From NCBI RefSeq assembly GCF_018398395.1, contig NZ_JAHCBF010000001.1:682001-746000 (forward strand): DNA of 64,000 nt, written 5' to 3'. Source of the stretch: Croceicoccus gelatinilyticus (GTDB lineage: Bacteria > Pseudomonadota > Alphaproteobacteria > Sphingomonadales > Sphingomonadaceae). Shown here piece after piece: positions 44,021-53,575 of the stretch; within the stretch, counting starts at the first letter, position 1, and every line of letters begins with the position of its first letter. A program made the translations under genes and the position numbers. The notes below the pieces were generated by a model. That model made no database searches. It was not told the origin of the DNA and saw only the letters and a program-made list of their open reading frames with translations.

Positions 44021-44776
44021 GGGGACCGGCTGTGCGTGCAGGACCCGCGCATAGCAGGCAATCACCACGCTTTTAGAGCCAGCCTTCTTCAGCACGCGAA
44101 CACAGGCATCGCTGGTCGCCCCGCTCGTCATGACATCGTCGACGAGGATGACATCCCGCCCGCGAATGCCATCGGCCTTGCGTGGATTGCACTGGATGGC
44201 ACCTTTGAGCGCCTCCCGTCGTTCTTTTGGATCGAGCCCGCCGAGGCTGGGTGTCGGCTTGCTTCGGACCAGCAGGTCCGGCGAAAACTCGAGATTGAGC
44301 GACCTCGCGATCACTTTCCCGAGCATTGCCGACTGGTTGTATCCACGCTTCCAGAGCCGCCAGCGGTGCAAGGGAACCGGCACGACAATCGCGTCGCTTT
44401 GCGCCCTGTCGCCGATCCGCGCAGCGATTGTTCGGCCCATCGGTCCTGCAAGCGCGATGCGGCCGCCGTGTTTAAAATGCAGGACCATGTCGCGCGACAC
44501 TTCGCCATAGATCGTCGCTGCCACGATCCCGTCATGCACCGGAGCGTCCGCAAGGCAGCGCGCACAATGCGCATCGGCTCCGAAGTGATCGGCCCCGAAG
44601 GGATGGTGGCATGTCGTGCACCAGGGTTGGCCGGGCAATTGCAGCTTGCCCCAGCATTCGGCGCAGAAAGCATCGTCGCCGCTGGGCGAACCGCCCGCGA
44701 TCCCGTCCCCACAAGCCGGGCAGCGCGGCGGATAGACGAAGTCCAGAATCGGCGCAAAGGTCTGGCGAAGCGACAC
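43976..44776 (-). CDS. ComF-family phosphoribosyltransferase-like
   Basis: About 266 aa. The N-terminus has a zinc-finger-like CPACGDGIAGG then CAECWG and CTTCHHPFG, and the C-terminal PRTase motif is VILVDDVMTSGATSDACV. ComF proteins take part in uptake of DNA or in processing of incoming or damaged DNA; the exact role in non-competent bacteria is open. The start is uncertain: GTG at 44776 (used) or TTG at 44812, neither with a strong ribosome site. Its last codons overlap the plus-strand terminator of the candidate RNA. Confidence 0.9.
   Translation of the reverse strand: MSLRQTFAPILDFVYPPRCPACGDGIAGGSPSGDDAFCAECWGKLQLPGQPWCTTCHHPFGADHFGADAHCARCLADAPVHDGIVAATIYGEVSRDMVLHFKHGGRIALAGPMGRTIAARIGDRAQSDAIVVPVPLHRWRLWKRGYNQSAMLGKVIARSLNLEFSPDLLVRSKPTPSLGGLDPKERREALKGAIQCNPRKADGIRGRDVILVDDVMTSGATSDACVRVLKKAGSKSVVIACYARVLHAQPVPKSETPETERPRASA
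43984..44020 (+). terminator. Intrinsic terminator, plus strand
   Basis: CGCCCGAG (43985-43992) pairs with CTCGGGCG (44003-44010), with the T-rich TTTCGCTTTT following on the plus strand. It lies in the last codons of minus-strand comF, so it must serve a plus-strand transcript from the hisI-comF gap. Confidence 0.65.
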
Positions 44777-44850
44777 TTTGTCATGATTGCCGCGTGGTGC
44801 GTCTCGCTGCAACCTTGCGCGCCCGCGCCATCCACGGCACAGGTCCGCGC

Positions 44851-45639
44851 ATGGACACCCCTCCCTCGCCGCCCGTGATCTTTTCGCCCCGGCGCCGCCT
44901 TGCCGCCCGTTCGCGCATGGCCGCGATGCGGGGACGCGGAGAGGCCGTTTCGACCGTGGCGCGCGAGATTGCGGAAGACGCCATCGACCGCCTCGGCTTC
45001 CTCAACCGCAAGTTCGACCGCGTGCTGGTGATCGGCGACGTGACCGATGCCTTTGCCGAACACTTGACGGCGCAGGGCAGCGAAGTTGCAGTTGCCGATC
45101 CTTGCGCGCAGTTCGGCTCGGTACTGGACGAGGAAAAGCCCCTTCCCGGCGGGCCATATGATCTCATCGCCTCACTCGGCCTGCTCGACACGGTGAACGA
45201 CCTGCCCGGCGCGCTGGCACTGATGCGCAGGGCCCTTGCGAGCGACGGGCTAATGATCGCCAGCTTCCTTGCCGCCGGCTCGCTGCCGGTGTTGCGCAAG
45301 GCCATGCTCACCGCCGATGGAGAGCGTCCCTCCCCGCGCATTCACCCGCAAGTCGACGTACGCGCGGCGGGGCAACTCATGACCCGCCTCGGTTACGCAA
45401 GTCCGGTCGTCGATGGCTGGGGCTTCGATGTCGGTTTCGAAAGCCTCGACCAGCTCGTCAGCGACTTGCGCGCACAGGCTCTTGGCAACGTCTTGGCCGA
45501 CCCGGGCCCGCCCTTGGGCAAAGCAGCGCTTAAGGTGGCCCGAAACGCATTCGCGGACGAAGCCGGTGAAGATGGCCTCGTCCGCGAACGGTTCGAAATT
45601 GTCACGCTGAGCGGGTGGAGTCCCGCCCCGCGCTTTTGA
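44851..45639 (+). CDS. SAM-dependent methyltransferase, NDUFAF5-like
   Basis: A 262-aa class I methyltransferase-fold protein. The N-terminal FSPRRRLAARSRMAAMR and the IAEDAIDRLGFLNRKFDRVL segment are typical of the BioC/NDUFAF5 group in alphaproteobacteria, with the SAM-site glycine motif VLVIGDVTDAF in degenerate form. In mitochondria the homologue hydroxylates an Arg of complex I subunit NDUFS7; the bacterial role is not settled. It is divergent from comF and converges with ppdK, the two stop codons being adjacent. Confidence 0.85.
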   Translation: MDTPPSPPVIFSPRRRLAARSRMAAMRGRGEAVSTVAREIAEDAIDRLGFLNRKFDRVLVIGDVTDAFAEHLTAQGSEVAVADPCAQFGSVLDEEKPLPGGPYDLIASLGLLDTVNDLPGALALMRRALASDGLMIASFLAAGSLPVLRKAMLTADGERPSPRIHPQVDVRAAGQLMTRLGYASPVVDGWGFDVGFESLDQLVSDLRAQALGNVLADPGPPLGKAALKVARNAFADEAGEDGLVRERFEIVTLSGWSPAPRF

Positions 45640-48306
45640 TCAGGCCTTCAGCGCCGCCTGCGCCGCAGCAAGGCGGGCAATCGGCACGCGATAGGGCGAT
45701 GCCGAGACGTAATCGAGCCCGACCTTTTCGTAGAACGCGATCGATGCCGGATCGCCGCCATGTTCGCCGCAGATGCCGAGCTTGATGTCGGGACGCGTCG
45801 CGCGGCCACGCTCTGCACCCAGTTCGACCAACTGGCCCACGCCCTCGATATCGAGGCTGACGAACGGATCGCGCGGGTAGATCCCCTTGTCGACGTAGGG
45901 CCCGAGGAAGCGGGCGGCATCGTCACGGCTGACGCCAAGCGTCGTCTGCGTAAGATCGTTGGTACCGAACGAGAAGAACGCGCCTTCCTCGGCGATTTCG
46001 CCAGCCATAAGTGCGGCGCGCGGTAGTTCGATCATCGTGCCGACCAGATAGTCGAGCGTGCGGCCCTTCGCCTCGAAAACCTCGGCAGCAGTCTTGTCGA
46101 CCAGAGCCTTGAGGATCGCGAGCTCACGCTTGGTAGCCACCAGCGGGATCATGATTTCGGGCACCGGAGCGTCACCGCTTTCGCTTGCGACTTCGATAGC
46201 CGCTTCGAAAATGGCCTGCGCCTGCATCTCATATATCTCGGGGAACGTGATGCCGAGGCGGCAGCCACGGTGGCCGAGCATCGGGTTGAACTCGTGCAAC
46301 TCGTCCGCGCGGCGCTTGAGGTGATCGATGCCATAGCCGGTAATCTCGGCCAGTTCCTCGAACTCGGCATCGCCCTGCGGCAGGAACTCGTGCAGCGGCG
46401 GATCGAGCAGGCGGATGGTGACCGGAAGGCCCGCCATCTCGGTGAAGATCGCCTTGAAGTCGCTGCGCTGTTCGGGAAGCAGCTTGGCAAGAGCGGCCTC
46501 GCGACCCTTCTTGTCTTCCGCAAGGATCATCTGGCGCACGCTGGAAATACGGCCTGCGTCGAAGAACATGTGCTCGGTCCGGCAAAGGCCGATACCCTCG
46601 GCACCGAACTGGCGCGCCATCTTGCAGTCGGCGGGAGTTTCGGCGTTGGTGCGAACCTTCATGCGGCGCTTTGCGTCAGCCCATTCCATGAGCGTCGCGA
46701 AATCGCCGACCAGTTCAGGCTCGATCGTCGGCACTGCGCCGAGCATGACTTCGCCGGTCGACCCGTCGAGGGTGAGAATGTCACCTTCCTTGATCTCGTT
46801 CGAACCGATGCGCGCGGTCTTGGTCTTGCGATCGATCGACAGCGCCGATGCGCCCGACACGCAGGGACGGCCCATGCCGCGGGCAACGACGGCCGCGTGG
46901 CTGGTCATGCCGCCGCGCGCGGTCAGGATGCCCTTGGCCGCGTGCATGCCGTGAATGTCTTCGGGCGAAGTCTCGACGCGGACGAGAATGACTTCCTCGC
47001 CCCGCTCTGCCCATGTTTCCGCCGTATCGGCGTCGAACACCGCCTTGCCCGAAGCCGCACCCGGCGATGCCGGCAGGCCAACGGTCAATACGTGGCGTTC
47101 GGCATCGGGATCGAGCGTGGGGTGCAGCAACTGGTCGAGCGCCATCGGGTCGATGCGGCCGATCGCGGTCGCTTCGTCGATGAGGCCCTCGCTCACCATA
47201 TCGACCGCCATCTTGAGCGCGGCCTTGGCCGTGCGCTTGCCGGTACGGGTCTGCAGCATCCACAAGGTGCCCTGCTGCACCGTGAACTCGATGTCCTGCA
47301 TATCCTTGTAGTGATTTTCGAGCAGGTCGAACACGCTCGCGAGCTGCCCGTAGGCATCGGGCATCGCCTCTTCCATCGACTCTGCCTGTGCGCCAGCGGA
47401 TTCGCGGGCGGCCTTGGTCAGGTACTGCGGCGTGCGGATGCCGGCGACGACGTCCTCGCCCTGCGCGTTGATCAGGTATTCGCCGTAATAGGCGCGCTCA
47501 CCCGTGGCCGGATCGCGCGTGAAGGCAACGCCGGTGGCCGAGGTGTCGCCCATGTTGCCGAAGACCATGGCTTGCACGTTGACGGCCGTGCCCCAGCCGC
47601 CCGGAATGTCGTTCAACCGGCGATAGACCTTGGCGCGGTCCGAATCCCAGCTGGCGAAAACCGCCTCGATCGCGCCCCAGAGCTGTTCGGCCGGATCCTG
47701 CGGGAACGGGTGGCCAAGCTCACGCTCGGCGATTTCCTTGTACTCGCCGACAAGCGCCTTCCAGTCCTCGGAAGTCAGTTCGATGTCGTTGTAGTAGCCC
47801 TTGTCCTCCTTGGCGATTTCGAGAGCTTCCTCGAACAGGCCATGGTCGAGCCCGAGCACGACGTCGGAGTACATCTGGATGAAGCGGCGGTAGGAGTCCC
47901 AGGCAAAGCGTTCGTCGCCCGACACGCTGGCAAGGCCCTGCACCGTTTCGTCGTTGAGGCCGAGGTTGAGGACCGTATCCATCATGCCCGGCATCGAAAC
48001 GCGCGCGCCAGAGCGGACCGAGACCAGCAGCGGATCGGCGGCATCGCCGAATTTCTTGCCGACGGTCTGTTCAATATGGCCCAGCGCAGACGCGACATCG
48101 GCGCGCAGCGCATCATCGAAGTTGGCGCCTTCTGCAAGGTATTTGACGCACATTTCGGTCGTGATCGTAAAACCGGGAGGCACCGGCAGGCCGATCGAGG
48201 CCATTTCCGCCAGGTTGGCGCCCTTGCCGCCGGTGATCGTCTTGTCCTTCGCGCGCGGATCGTCCGAAACCGCGTTGCCCCCGAAGGTGTAGACATATTG
48301 CGTCAT
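45640..48306 (-). CDS. ppdK: Pyruvate, phosphate dikinase
   Basis: An 888-aa enzyme interconverting pyruvate, ATP and phosphate with PEP, AMP and PPi. The nucleotide-binding domain starts at TGGKGANLAEM. The swivelling phospho-histidine domain has GGMTSHAAVVARGMG. The PEP/pyruvate TIM barrel has GLCRTEHMF and CGEHGGDPASI. The ATG at 48306 fits the family start MTQYVYTFGG. A 106-bp gap to glyS holds its promoter. It offers an alternative to PEP synthase at the pyruvate-PEP node. Confidence 0.96.
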   Translation of the reverse strand: MTQYVYTFGGNAVSDDPRAKDKTITGGKGANLAEMASIGLPVPPGFTITTEMCVKYLAEGANFDDALRADVASALGHIEQTVGKKFGDAADPLLVSVRSGARVSMPGMMDTVLNLGLNDETVQGLASVSGDERFAWDSYRRFIQMYSDVVLGLDHGLFEEALEIAKEDKGYYNDIELTSEDWKALVGEYKEIAERELGHPFPQDPAEQLWGAIEAVFASWDSDRAKVYRRLNDIPGGWGTAVNVQAMVFGNMGDTSATGVAFTRDPATGERAYYGEYLINAQGEDVVAGIRTPQYLTKAARESAGAQAESMEEAMPDAYGQLASVFDLLENHYKDMQDIEFTVQQGTLWMLQTRTGKRTAKAALKMAVDMVSEGLIDEATAIGRIDPMALDQLLHPTLDPDAERHVLTVGLPASPGAASGKAVFDADTAETWAERGEEVILVRVETSPEDIHGMHAAKGILTARGGMTSHAAVVARGMGRPCVSGASALSIDRKTKTARIGSNEIKEGDILTLDGSTGEVMLGAVPTIEPELVGDFATLMEWADAKRRMKVRTNAETPADCKMARQFGAEGIGLCRTEHMFFDAGRISSVRQMILAEDKKGREAALAKLLPEQRSDFKAIFTEMAGLPVTIRLLDPPLHEFLPQGDAEFEELAEITGYGIDHLKRRADELHEFNPMLGHRGCRLGITFPEIYEMQAQAIFEAAIEVASESGDAPVPEIMIPLVATKRELAILKALVDKTAAEVFEAKGRTLDYLVGTMIELPRAALMAGEIAEEGAFFSFGTNDLTQTTLGVSRDDAARFLGPYVDKGIYPRDPFVSLDIEGVGQLVELGAERGRATRPDIKLGICGEHGGDPASIAFYEKVGLDYVSASPYRVPIARLAAAQAALKA

Positions 48307-48412
48307 GATACCTTTGACCTCTTGTTGCGATACCTTGCAGTGCAGCAAAAACGGCACGTTCGGGTACAATTCTCCCTCAGTGGCGCCCCTGTAGTGTTAC
48401 AAACGCAAAGAG

Positions 48413-50503
48413 TCAGCCCTCGATCCGAGAAAAGTCGGCAACTTTGTGCACTGCAGCAACAAAGTTGGCCAAAAGGGCAAGACGTGCCGAACGCTTCGCC
48501 GGATCGGCATCATTGACCGTCACGTCATCGAAAAAGGCATCGATCGGAGCGCGCAGGGTGGCCAGCGCCGCCATGGCCGCGCCGAAATCTTCCCCGGCAA
48601 TCGCAGCGTTCGCGGCGGGCTCCGCCTGGGCAAGTGCATCGACAAGCGCCTGTTCGGCAGGTTCGCGATCATAGCTGACGGACTTCCCGCGCTCGGCCAC
48701 GATCGAGCCGACATCCGGATCGTCGACCAGCGCCAGCGGATCTTCCTCTCCGGTGCGGGCGATGCGGTCGGTGCCTTCGTAGCCTTCCTTCTTCAGGATA
48801 TTGGCCGCACGCTTGTAGCCAGCGAGAAGGTTTGAACCGTCCTCGCTGTCCATGAAGGACTGGAGCGCCTTCACACGGGCGAGCAGGCGAACGAGATCGT
48901 CCTCACCGCCGAGCGCGAAGACCGCGTCGATCAGGTCGTGGCGGACGCCTGCTTCCTTCTGCTGGACCTTCAGGCGGTCCGCGAAGAAGTCGAGCAGGTC
49001 CCCATCGGCCACTGCCATGCGGAGGTTGTTGGCCGTAACAAGGCGAATGACCGCAAGCGCCGCGCGGCGAAGGGCAAACGGGTCCTTGGAACCGGTCGGC
49101 TTTTCGTCGATTGCGAAGAAGCTGCGCAGAGTGTCCAGTTTGTCGGCCAGCGAAACCCCAACCGTCACCGGAGCAGTCGGGACATCATCCCCCTGCCCCA
49201 CCGGCTTGTAGTGATCGCGGATGGCATCGGATACCGCATCGGGCAGCCCTTCGGCGCGGGCGTAGTAGCCACCCATTAGGCCCTGCAGTTCGGGGAATTC
49301 ACCGACCATTTCGGTGACGAGGTCGGCCTTGCACAGCAGAGCCGCCATCTCGGTCATGTCCGCATCGGCCCCCGGCACGACGCCTTCCTCGGCCAGCCAG
49401 CGGGCCAACTTTGCCACGCGCTGAACCTTGTCGGCGACGGTGCCGAGCTTTTCGTGGAACGTGATGCGTTCAAGCTTCTTGGCGTGTTCGGCCAGCGTCG
49501 TCTTCTGGTCGACTTCCCAGAAGAAGCGCGCATCAGACAGGCGGGCGGCGAGGACCTTGCGGTTGCCGTCCACAATCACCGCCGGATCTTCGGCAGCGAT
49601 GTTCGCGGTGCAGACGAACGCATTGGCCAATGCGCCGTTCGCATCGTTGCACACGAAGTATTTCTGGTTTGTGCGCGCGGTCAGCTGGATGACTTCGGGC
49701 GGCACGTCGAGATAGCTCTCGTCGAAACGGCCCAGCAGCGGCACCGGCCATTCGGTCAGGCCGGCGTTCTCGATCACCAGACCTTCGTCGGCGACAAGTT
49801 CGAGGCCCGCTGCGCTGGCAGCATCCTGCGCCTGGGCGCGGACCATGTCCTGACGTTCCTCGTGGTCGACGATGACGTGGCAGGCGCGCAGCTTCTCTGC
49901 GTAGTCGTCAGCCCCGCCAATGGTGATCTCGCCCGAATGGTGGAACCGGTGGCCGAGCGTCGCATACCCCGAGGCAACGCCGCCGACTTCACACCCGACA
50001 AGCTCTTCGCCAAGGATCGCGACGATGCCCGAAAGCGGGCGTACCCAGCGCAAGCTCTCGGTGCTGATCGAAGCTTCGCCCCAGCGCATCGACTTCGGCC
50101 ACGGGAAGGCACGGACAATGGCGGGGATCGCTTCGGCCAGAACGTCCTTCACGTCGCGGCCCGGAATGTTTTTCACAGCGAAGTACGTCGCACGACCCTT
50201 AACGTCGCGGACCTCGAGCTGGTCGCGCGTCACGCCGTTCTTCTTGCAGAAGCCGTCGATGGCCTGATCGGGTGCGCCTTCGGGCGGGCCCTTGGCTTCT
50301 TCGCTTACGGCTTCGGTCTGCTGCGGCATGGCCTTCGCGATCAGCGCAAGGCGGCGCGGGGTCGACCAGACGGTGATCGCACCGTGTTCGACGCCGGCGG
50401 CCTTCATCTGTTCGCGGAACAGCCGTTCGAGATCGGCGCGAGCGCCGGCCTGCATACGGGCGGGAATTTCTTCCGAGCGGAGTTCGAGCAGGAAATCGGT
50501 CAT
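48413..50503 (-). CDS. glyS: Glycyl-tRNA synthetase beta subunit
   Basis: A 696-aa beta subunit of the bacterial alpha2beta2 glycyl-tRNA synthetase, which binds and helps charge tRNA-Gly. It opens with the conserved [18 protein letters not shown], and the HD-like and C-terminal anticodon-binding (DALR-like) regions follow. The ATG at 50503 overlaps the glyQ stop by 4 bases; a longer upstream frame is glyQ shadow. Full length. Confidence 0.95.
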   Translation of the reverse strand: MTDFLLELRSEEIPARMQAGARADLERLFREQMKAAGVEHGAITVWSTPRRLALIAKAMPQQTEAVSEEAKGPPEGAPDQAIDGFCKKNGVTRDQLEVRDVKGRATYFAVKNIPGRDVKDVLAEAIPAIVRAFPWPKSMRWGEASISTESLRWVRPLSGIVAILGEELVGCEVGGVASGYATLGHRFHHSGEITIGGADDYAEKLRACHVIVDHEERQDMVRAQAQDAASAAGLELVADEGLVIENAGLTEWPVPLLGRFDESYLDVPPEVIQLTARTNQKYFVCNDANGALANAFVCTANIAAEDPAVIVDGNRKVLAARLSDARFFWEVDQKTTLAEHAKKLERITFHEKLGTVADKVQRVAKLARWLAEEGVVPGADADMTEMAALLCKADLVTEMVGEFPELQGLMGGYYARAEGLPDAVSDAIRDHYKPVGQGDDVPTAPVTVGVSLADKLDTLRSFFAIDEKPTGSKDPFALRRAALAVIRLVTANNLRMAVADGDLLDFFADRLKVQQKEAGVRHDLIDAVFALGGEDDLVRLLARVKALQSFMDSEDGSNLLAGYKRAANILKKEGYEGTDRIARTGEEDPLALVDDPDVGSIVAERGKSVSYDREPAEQALVDALAQAEPAANAAIAGEDFGAAMAALATLRAPIDAFFDDVTVNDADPAKRSARLALLANFVAAVHKVADFSRIEG

Positions 50504-51399
50504 GCGGCCCACTCCGGATAAGCGGCGGCCCACTGGTCGGAATACTTCGCCATGTAAGCCTCACACGATCCACGCGCGAGGTCGCGGACCTGCGCCATGT
50601 AGCTGGCACGTTCCTGCACCGAGATCACGCCGCGGGCCTGAAGAAGGTTGAAGATGTGGCTCGCCTCGATCGCCTGTTCATACGCGGGGATCGGCAGGCC
50701 CTTTTCAAGGCAGAGCTTGCACTCTGCCGATGCCTTGCGGAACAGGTCGAATAGCGCGTCGGTGTCGGCAACCTCGAAGTTCCACGTCGACATCTGGCGC
50801 TCGTTTTCGAGGAACACGTCACCGTAGCTCACGCCCTGCGTGTTGAACGCGAGGTCGTAGACGTTGTCGACGCCCTGAATGTACATGGCAAGGCGTTCGA
50901 GACCGTAAGTCAGCTCGCCCGCCACCGGCTTGCAGTCGAAGCCGCCCATCTGCTGGAAATAGGTGAACTGGGTGACTTCCATCCCGTCGCACCAGACTTC
51001 CCAGCCCAGACCCCACGCGCCCAGCGTCGGGCTTTCCCAGTCGTCCTCGACAAAACGGATGTCGTGCTTGAGCGGATCGATACCGATCGTGCGCAGGCTG
51101 TCGAGATACCATTCCTGGATCTGTGGCGGGCTCGGCTTCAGGATCACCTGATACTGGTAGTAGTGCTGCAGGCGGTTGGGGTTCTCGCCATAACGACCGT
51201 CGGTCGGACGGCGGCAGGGCTGCACGAAAGCGGCGTTCCACGGCTCGGGACCAAGCGCGCGCAGCGTCGTGGCCGGGTGGAACGTGCCTGCACCCATGCG
51301 CATGTCGTAGGGCTGAAGGATGAGGCAGCCTTTCGCGCTCCAGAAATCGTGGAGAGCGAGGATCATGTCCTGAAAGGATCGTGTCGGATCGCGTGTCAT
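50500..51399 (-). CDS. glyQ: Glycyl-tRNA synthetase alpha subunit
   Basis: A 299-aa catalytic alpha subunit. The family hallmarks are [40 protein letters not shown] and [19 protein letters not shown]. The start at 51399 (MTRDPTRSF) is chosen on family length. It is translationally coupled to glyS. The upstream region to 51581 also contains the divergent promoter of the XRE operon. Confidence 0.95.
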   Translation of the reverse strand: MTRDPTRSFQDMILALHDFWSAKGCLILQPYDMRMGAGTFHPATTLRALGPEPWNAAFVQPCRRPTDGRYGENPNRLQHYYQYQVILKPSPPQIQEWYLDSLRTIGIDPLKHDIRFVEDDWESPTLGAWGLGWEVWCDGMEVTQFTYFQQMGGFDCKPVAGELTYGLERLAMYIQGVDNVYDLAFNTQGVSYGDVFLENERQMSTWNFEVADTDALFDLFRKASAECKLCLEKGLPIPAYEQAIEASHIFNLLQARGVISVQERASYMAQVRDLARGSCEAYMAKYSDQWAAAYPEWAA

Positions 51400-51493
51400 G
51401 CGCGGGGCAATGGCGCGTGCCAGCAAAAGCGTCAATGGCGCTTGGGTTTCAATCCCGAACGCTTGGCTTTGTTGTCAGGTGATGATGACGCAA

Positions 51494-51564
51494 TGTCAGG
51501 TAGTGTTGACAATGTCAGCGAATCACGTCATTTAGTCATGCATACCTGACACGATGTCATGACA
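51494..51564. promoter_or_regulatory. Repeated TGTCA/TGACA operators of XRE operon
   Basis: The inverted repeat TGTCAGGTAGTGTTGACA lies at 51494-51511, and the perfect palindrome TGTCATGACA at 51555-51564. Further single TGTCA/CTGACA half-sites occur between and on both sides (51475-51575). A TTGACA -35-like box is inside the first repeat. They are likely sites of the XRE regulator at 51771, close upstream. Confidence 0.55.
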
Positions 51565-51581
51565 AGCTGACGGAGTTCACG

Positions 51582-51764
51582 ATGTTTCCTGCCATTTCCC
51601 GCCGTAAGGCTCCGGCCTCTCCGCTAACTGCCGAGCAGACCCGCAACCGCTTCTGGTGGGGCATGGCCAGGCCCAAGGCAAAGCACCGCAAGATCATGTT
51701 CGCTGTCCTCGCGGTAGAGGCCGCATGGCTGGCTGTGATGGTCGGCTCGCGCGTCTTGAGCTGA
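51582..51764 (+). CDS. Small single-helix membrane protein
   Basis: A 60-aa protein with a basic N-terminal half (ISRRKAPASP, ARPKAKHRKI) and one C-terminal transmembrane helix (IMFAVLAVEAAWLAVMVGS). A GACGGAG box precedes the ATG. It is the first gene of a three-gene operon with an XRE regulator and a polytopic membrane protein. Function unknown. Confidence 0.65.
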   Translation: MFPAISRRKAPASPLTAEQTRNRFWWGMARPKAKHRKIMFAVLAVEAAWLAVMVGSRVLS

Positions 51765-51770
51765 GCGACG

Positions 51771-51968
51771 ATGAACAATCGGTTGAGAGTGCTGCGCGCT
51801 GAAAGGCAGTGGAGCCAGGCAGAGCTTGGCGCGCGGCTCGACGTATCACGGCAGGCCGTGAACGCGATCGAGACGGGGAAGCACGATCCTTCGCTCCCGC
51901 TCGCCTTTCGCATCGCCCGCCTTTTCGACATGAAGATCGAGGACATTTTCGATGATGGCCATGACTGA
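51771..51968 (+). CDS. Small XRE-type helix-turn-helix regulator
   Basis: A 65-aa protein that is only an XRE helix-turn-helix: NRLRVLRAERQWSQAELGARL, then VSRQAVNAIETGKHDPSL and a short dimerisation tail ending FDMKIEDIF. This group usually represses its own operon, which includes a membrane protein. It starts 6 bp after the small membrane protein and overlaps the next gene. Repeated operator-like motifs lie upstream of the operon. Confidence 0.88.
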   Translation: MNNRLRVLRAERQWSQAELGARLDVSRQAVNAIETGKHDPSLPLAFRIARLFDMKIEDIFDDGHD

Positions 51969-52599
51969 AAATCCCGCCGCAGAAGGACGCTTAGGCCAGT
52001 CCACCGCGGCACGAGTAACGTTTGCTTCGCTGGCCGGTCTCGGCGCTGTTTTCTGCCTTGGCATCGTGACGGGCGTTACGGCAGGCTTTCTTGAAAAGGG
52101 CGACCTGTCGGTCCGGGCGGGGACGATCGGTGCGTTCTGCCTCGCCATTGGCCTGCTTCTTCTGTGGGTCGCATTCCGCCAGGTTCGCGCAATCTTTGCC
52201 GAGCCCATGGGCAAGAACACGCGTCGGGCCCGTATCATGATGGGCGTGTCCGTCCTTGTCGGCATCGTATTTGGCGTGTTGATGGCCCTTGGCGAAAAGG
52301 ACGAAAGTCCGATCATTTCAGGCGTGGATCTTTCGCCCACTATCGCGATCATCCTGGCGATTGGTGCTCTTGTCATCGTGCCAGTGCTGACATGGGTCTG
52401 GTGGCGCGCTCTCGATGAGCACGAGGCCGGGGCCTATTCCGACGGCGCTCTCGTCGCGCTCAACTTCAACTTGTCGATCACCGCTGCATGGTGGGTGCTT
52501 GCCCGTGGCGGGATGATGGAGCCGGTCGAAGCAATGCCGGTCTTCATGCTGACCATCGTGGTGTGGTCCGCCGTCTGGCTCTGGAAGCGTTACTTCTGA
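51952..52599 (+). CDS. Polytopic membrane protein, XRE-linked
   Basis: A 215-aa integral membrane protein with about five or six hydrophobic helices (for example VTFASLAGLGAVFCLGIVTG, GAFCLAIGLLLLWVAF, MMGVSVLVGIVFGVLMAL and IAIILAIGALVIVPVLTWVWW). No catalytic motif is seen. The start codon overlaps the XRE gene by 17 bases; an ATG at 51961 is an alternative. Function unknown; the XRE protein probably controls its level. Confidence 0.8.
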   Translation: MMAMTENPAAEGRLGQSTAARVTFASLAGLGAVFCLGIVTGVTAGFLEKGDLSVRAGTIGAFCLAIGLLLLWVAFRQVRAIFAEPMGKNTRRARIMMGVSVLVGIVFGVLMALGEKDESPIISGVDLSPTIAIILAIGALVIVPVLTWVWWRALDEHEAGAYSDGALVALNFNLSITAAWWVLARGGMMEPVEAMPVFMLTIVVWSAVWLWKRYF

Positions 52600-52660
52600 G
52601 CCGTCACTTTTCGTTCATTCAAGCCGTACATATATTCACTTCAAGCAAAAGAGGGTTGCC

Positions 52661-53566
52661 ATGAAATTGAAGTCCATGTTCCGCAAGCTTGCGCCGTTTG
52701 CTGCGCTGCTTGGCCTGGGTTCGCCTGCTTATGCCGAGGAATCCGTCCTCGACCGGTCCGATGCCGATCCCGCGCTTTGGGTCCTGTCGGATGATGACAC
52801 CACGATCTACCTGTTCGGCACGATGCATGCGCTGAAGACAGACCTGGTCTGGTTCGACGATGCCGTTGCCGACGCTTTCGGTAAGTCTGACGAACTGGTT
52901 CTGGAAATGATCCCGCCGCCGCCCGAGGAAATGGCCGGCTTCGTCCAGACCGCCGCCATTGCCAAGCCGGGTAGCGGTCTCTCGACCGTCCTGACCGAAG
53001 ACCAGTACGCCCGCTTTGCCGCTGCGGCCGCTTCGATCGGTCTTCCGCCTCAGGCGCTCGAACCGATGAAGCCGTGGTTCGCCGGCGTCACGCTTGCCAC
53101 TGCGCCGCTGCAGCAGCTTGGCTATTCTGCCGAGGCGGGTGCCGAGCAGGTACTCCAGACCGCCGCTGCCGAGCGTTCGATGCAGATGGTCGGGCTTGAG
53201 ACTTTCGAGCAGCAGATGGGTTTCTTCACCGGCCTCAGCCAGGAAGACCAGATCGCGTTCCTGATGTCTGGTGTCGATGACATGGGCGAGATGAAGGAAA
53301 CCTTCGAGAACATGGAAACCGCATGGGCCATGGGTGACACGAAGGCGACTGCCGACCTTCTGAACGAAGGCATGGAAGACACGCCCAAGCTTCACGAAGT
53401 CCTGCTCAAGAACCGCAACGCTGCGTGGGCCGAATGGATCGGCACTCGCATGGAAAGCCCGGGCACCGTCTTCATCGCGGTTGGCGCAGGCCACCTTGCA
53501 GGCGACGACAGTGTCCAGTCGATGCTGGCTGCAAAGGGCTTCACCGCGACCCGTATCGAGTACTAA
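52661..53566 (+). CDS. TraB/GumN-family protein, exported
   Basis: A 301-aa exported protein. A Sec signal peptide covers residues 1-26 (ending AYA). The TraB/GumN fold shows ALWVLSDDDTTIYLFGTMHAL (GxxH motif), then DELVLEM, and FIAVGAGHLAGDDSVQSML near the end. Relatives include erythromycin-esterase-like and Tiki-type putative metalloproteases; the conserved GTMH and GAGHL histidines fit metal binding. A second, diverged copy follows after 9 bp. Confidence 0.85.
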   Translation: MKLKSMFRKLAPFAALLGLGSPAYAEESVLDRSDADPALWVLSDDDTTIYLFGTMHALKTDLVWFDDAVADAFGKSDELVLEMIPPPPEEMAGFVQTAAIAKPGSGLSTVLTEDQYARFAAAAASIGLPPQALEPMKPWFAGVTLATAPLQQLGYSAEAGAEQVLQTAAAERSMQMVGLETFEQQMGFFTGLSQEDQIAFLMSGVDDMGEMKETFENMETAWAMGDTKATADLLNEGMEDTPKLHEVLLKNRNAAWAEWIGTRMESPGTVFIAVGAGHLAGDDSVQSMLAAKGFTATRIEY

Positions 53567-53575
53567 GTAAGACCC

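Noticed and set aside
43753-44076. Plus-strand 107-codon frame in the hisI-comF gap
   Set aside because: It crosses the strong terminator hairpin and continues into antisense comF. The region has RNA-like stems and no ribosome site before the ATG, so a structured RNA is the better reading.
46270-48516. A 748-codon open frame on the plus strand
   Set aside because: It is antisense to ppdK, whose protein matches its family over full length. Long antisense frames are common in GC-rich genes. No family feature or ribosome site is seen.
49454-50521. A 355-codon open frame on the plus strand
   Set aside because: Antisense to glyS; composition mirrors glyS codon positions and no domain is visible.
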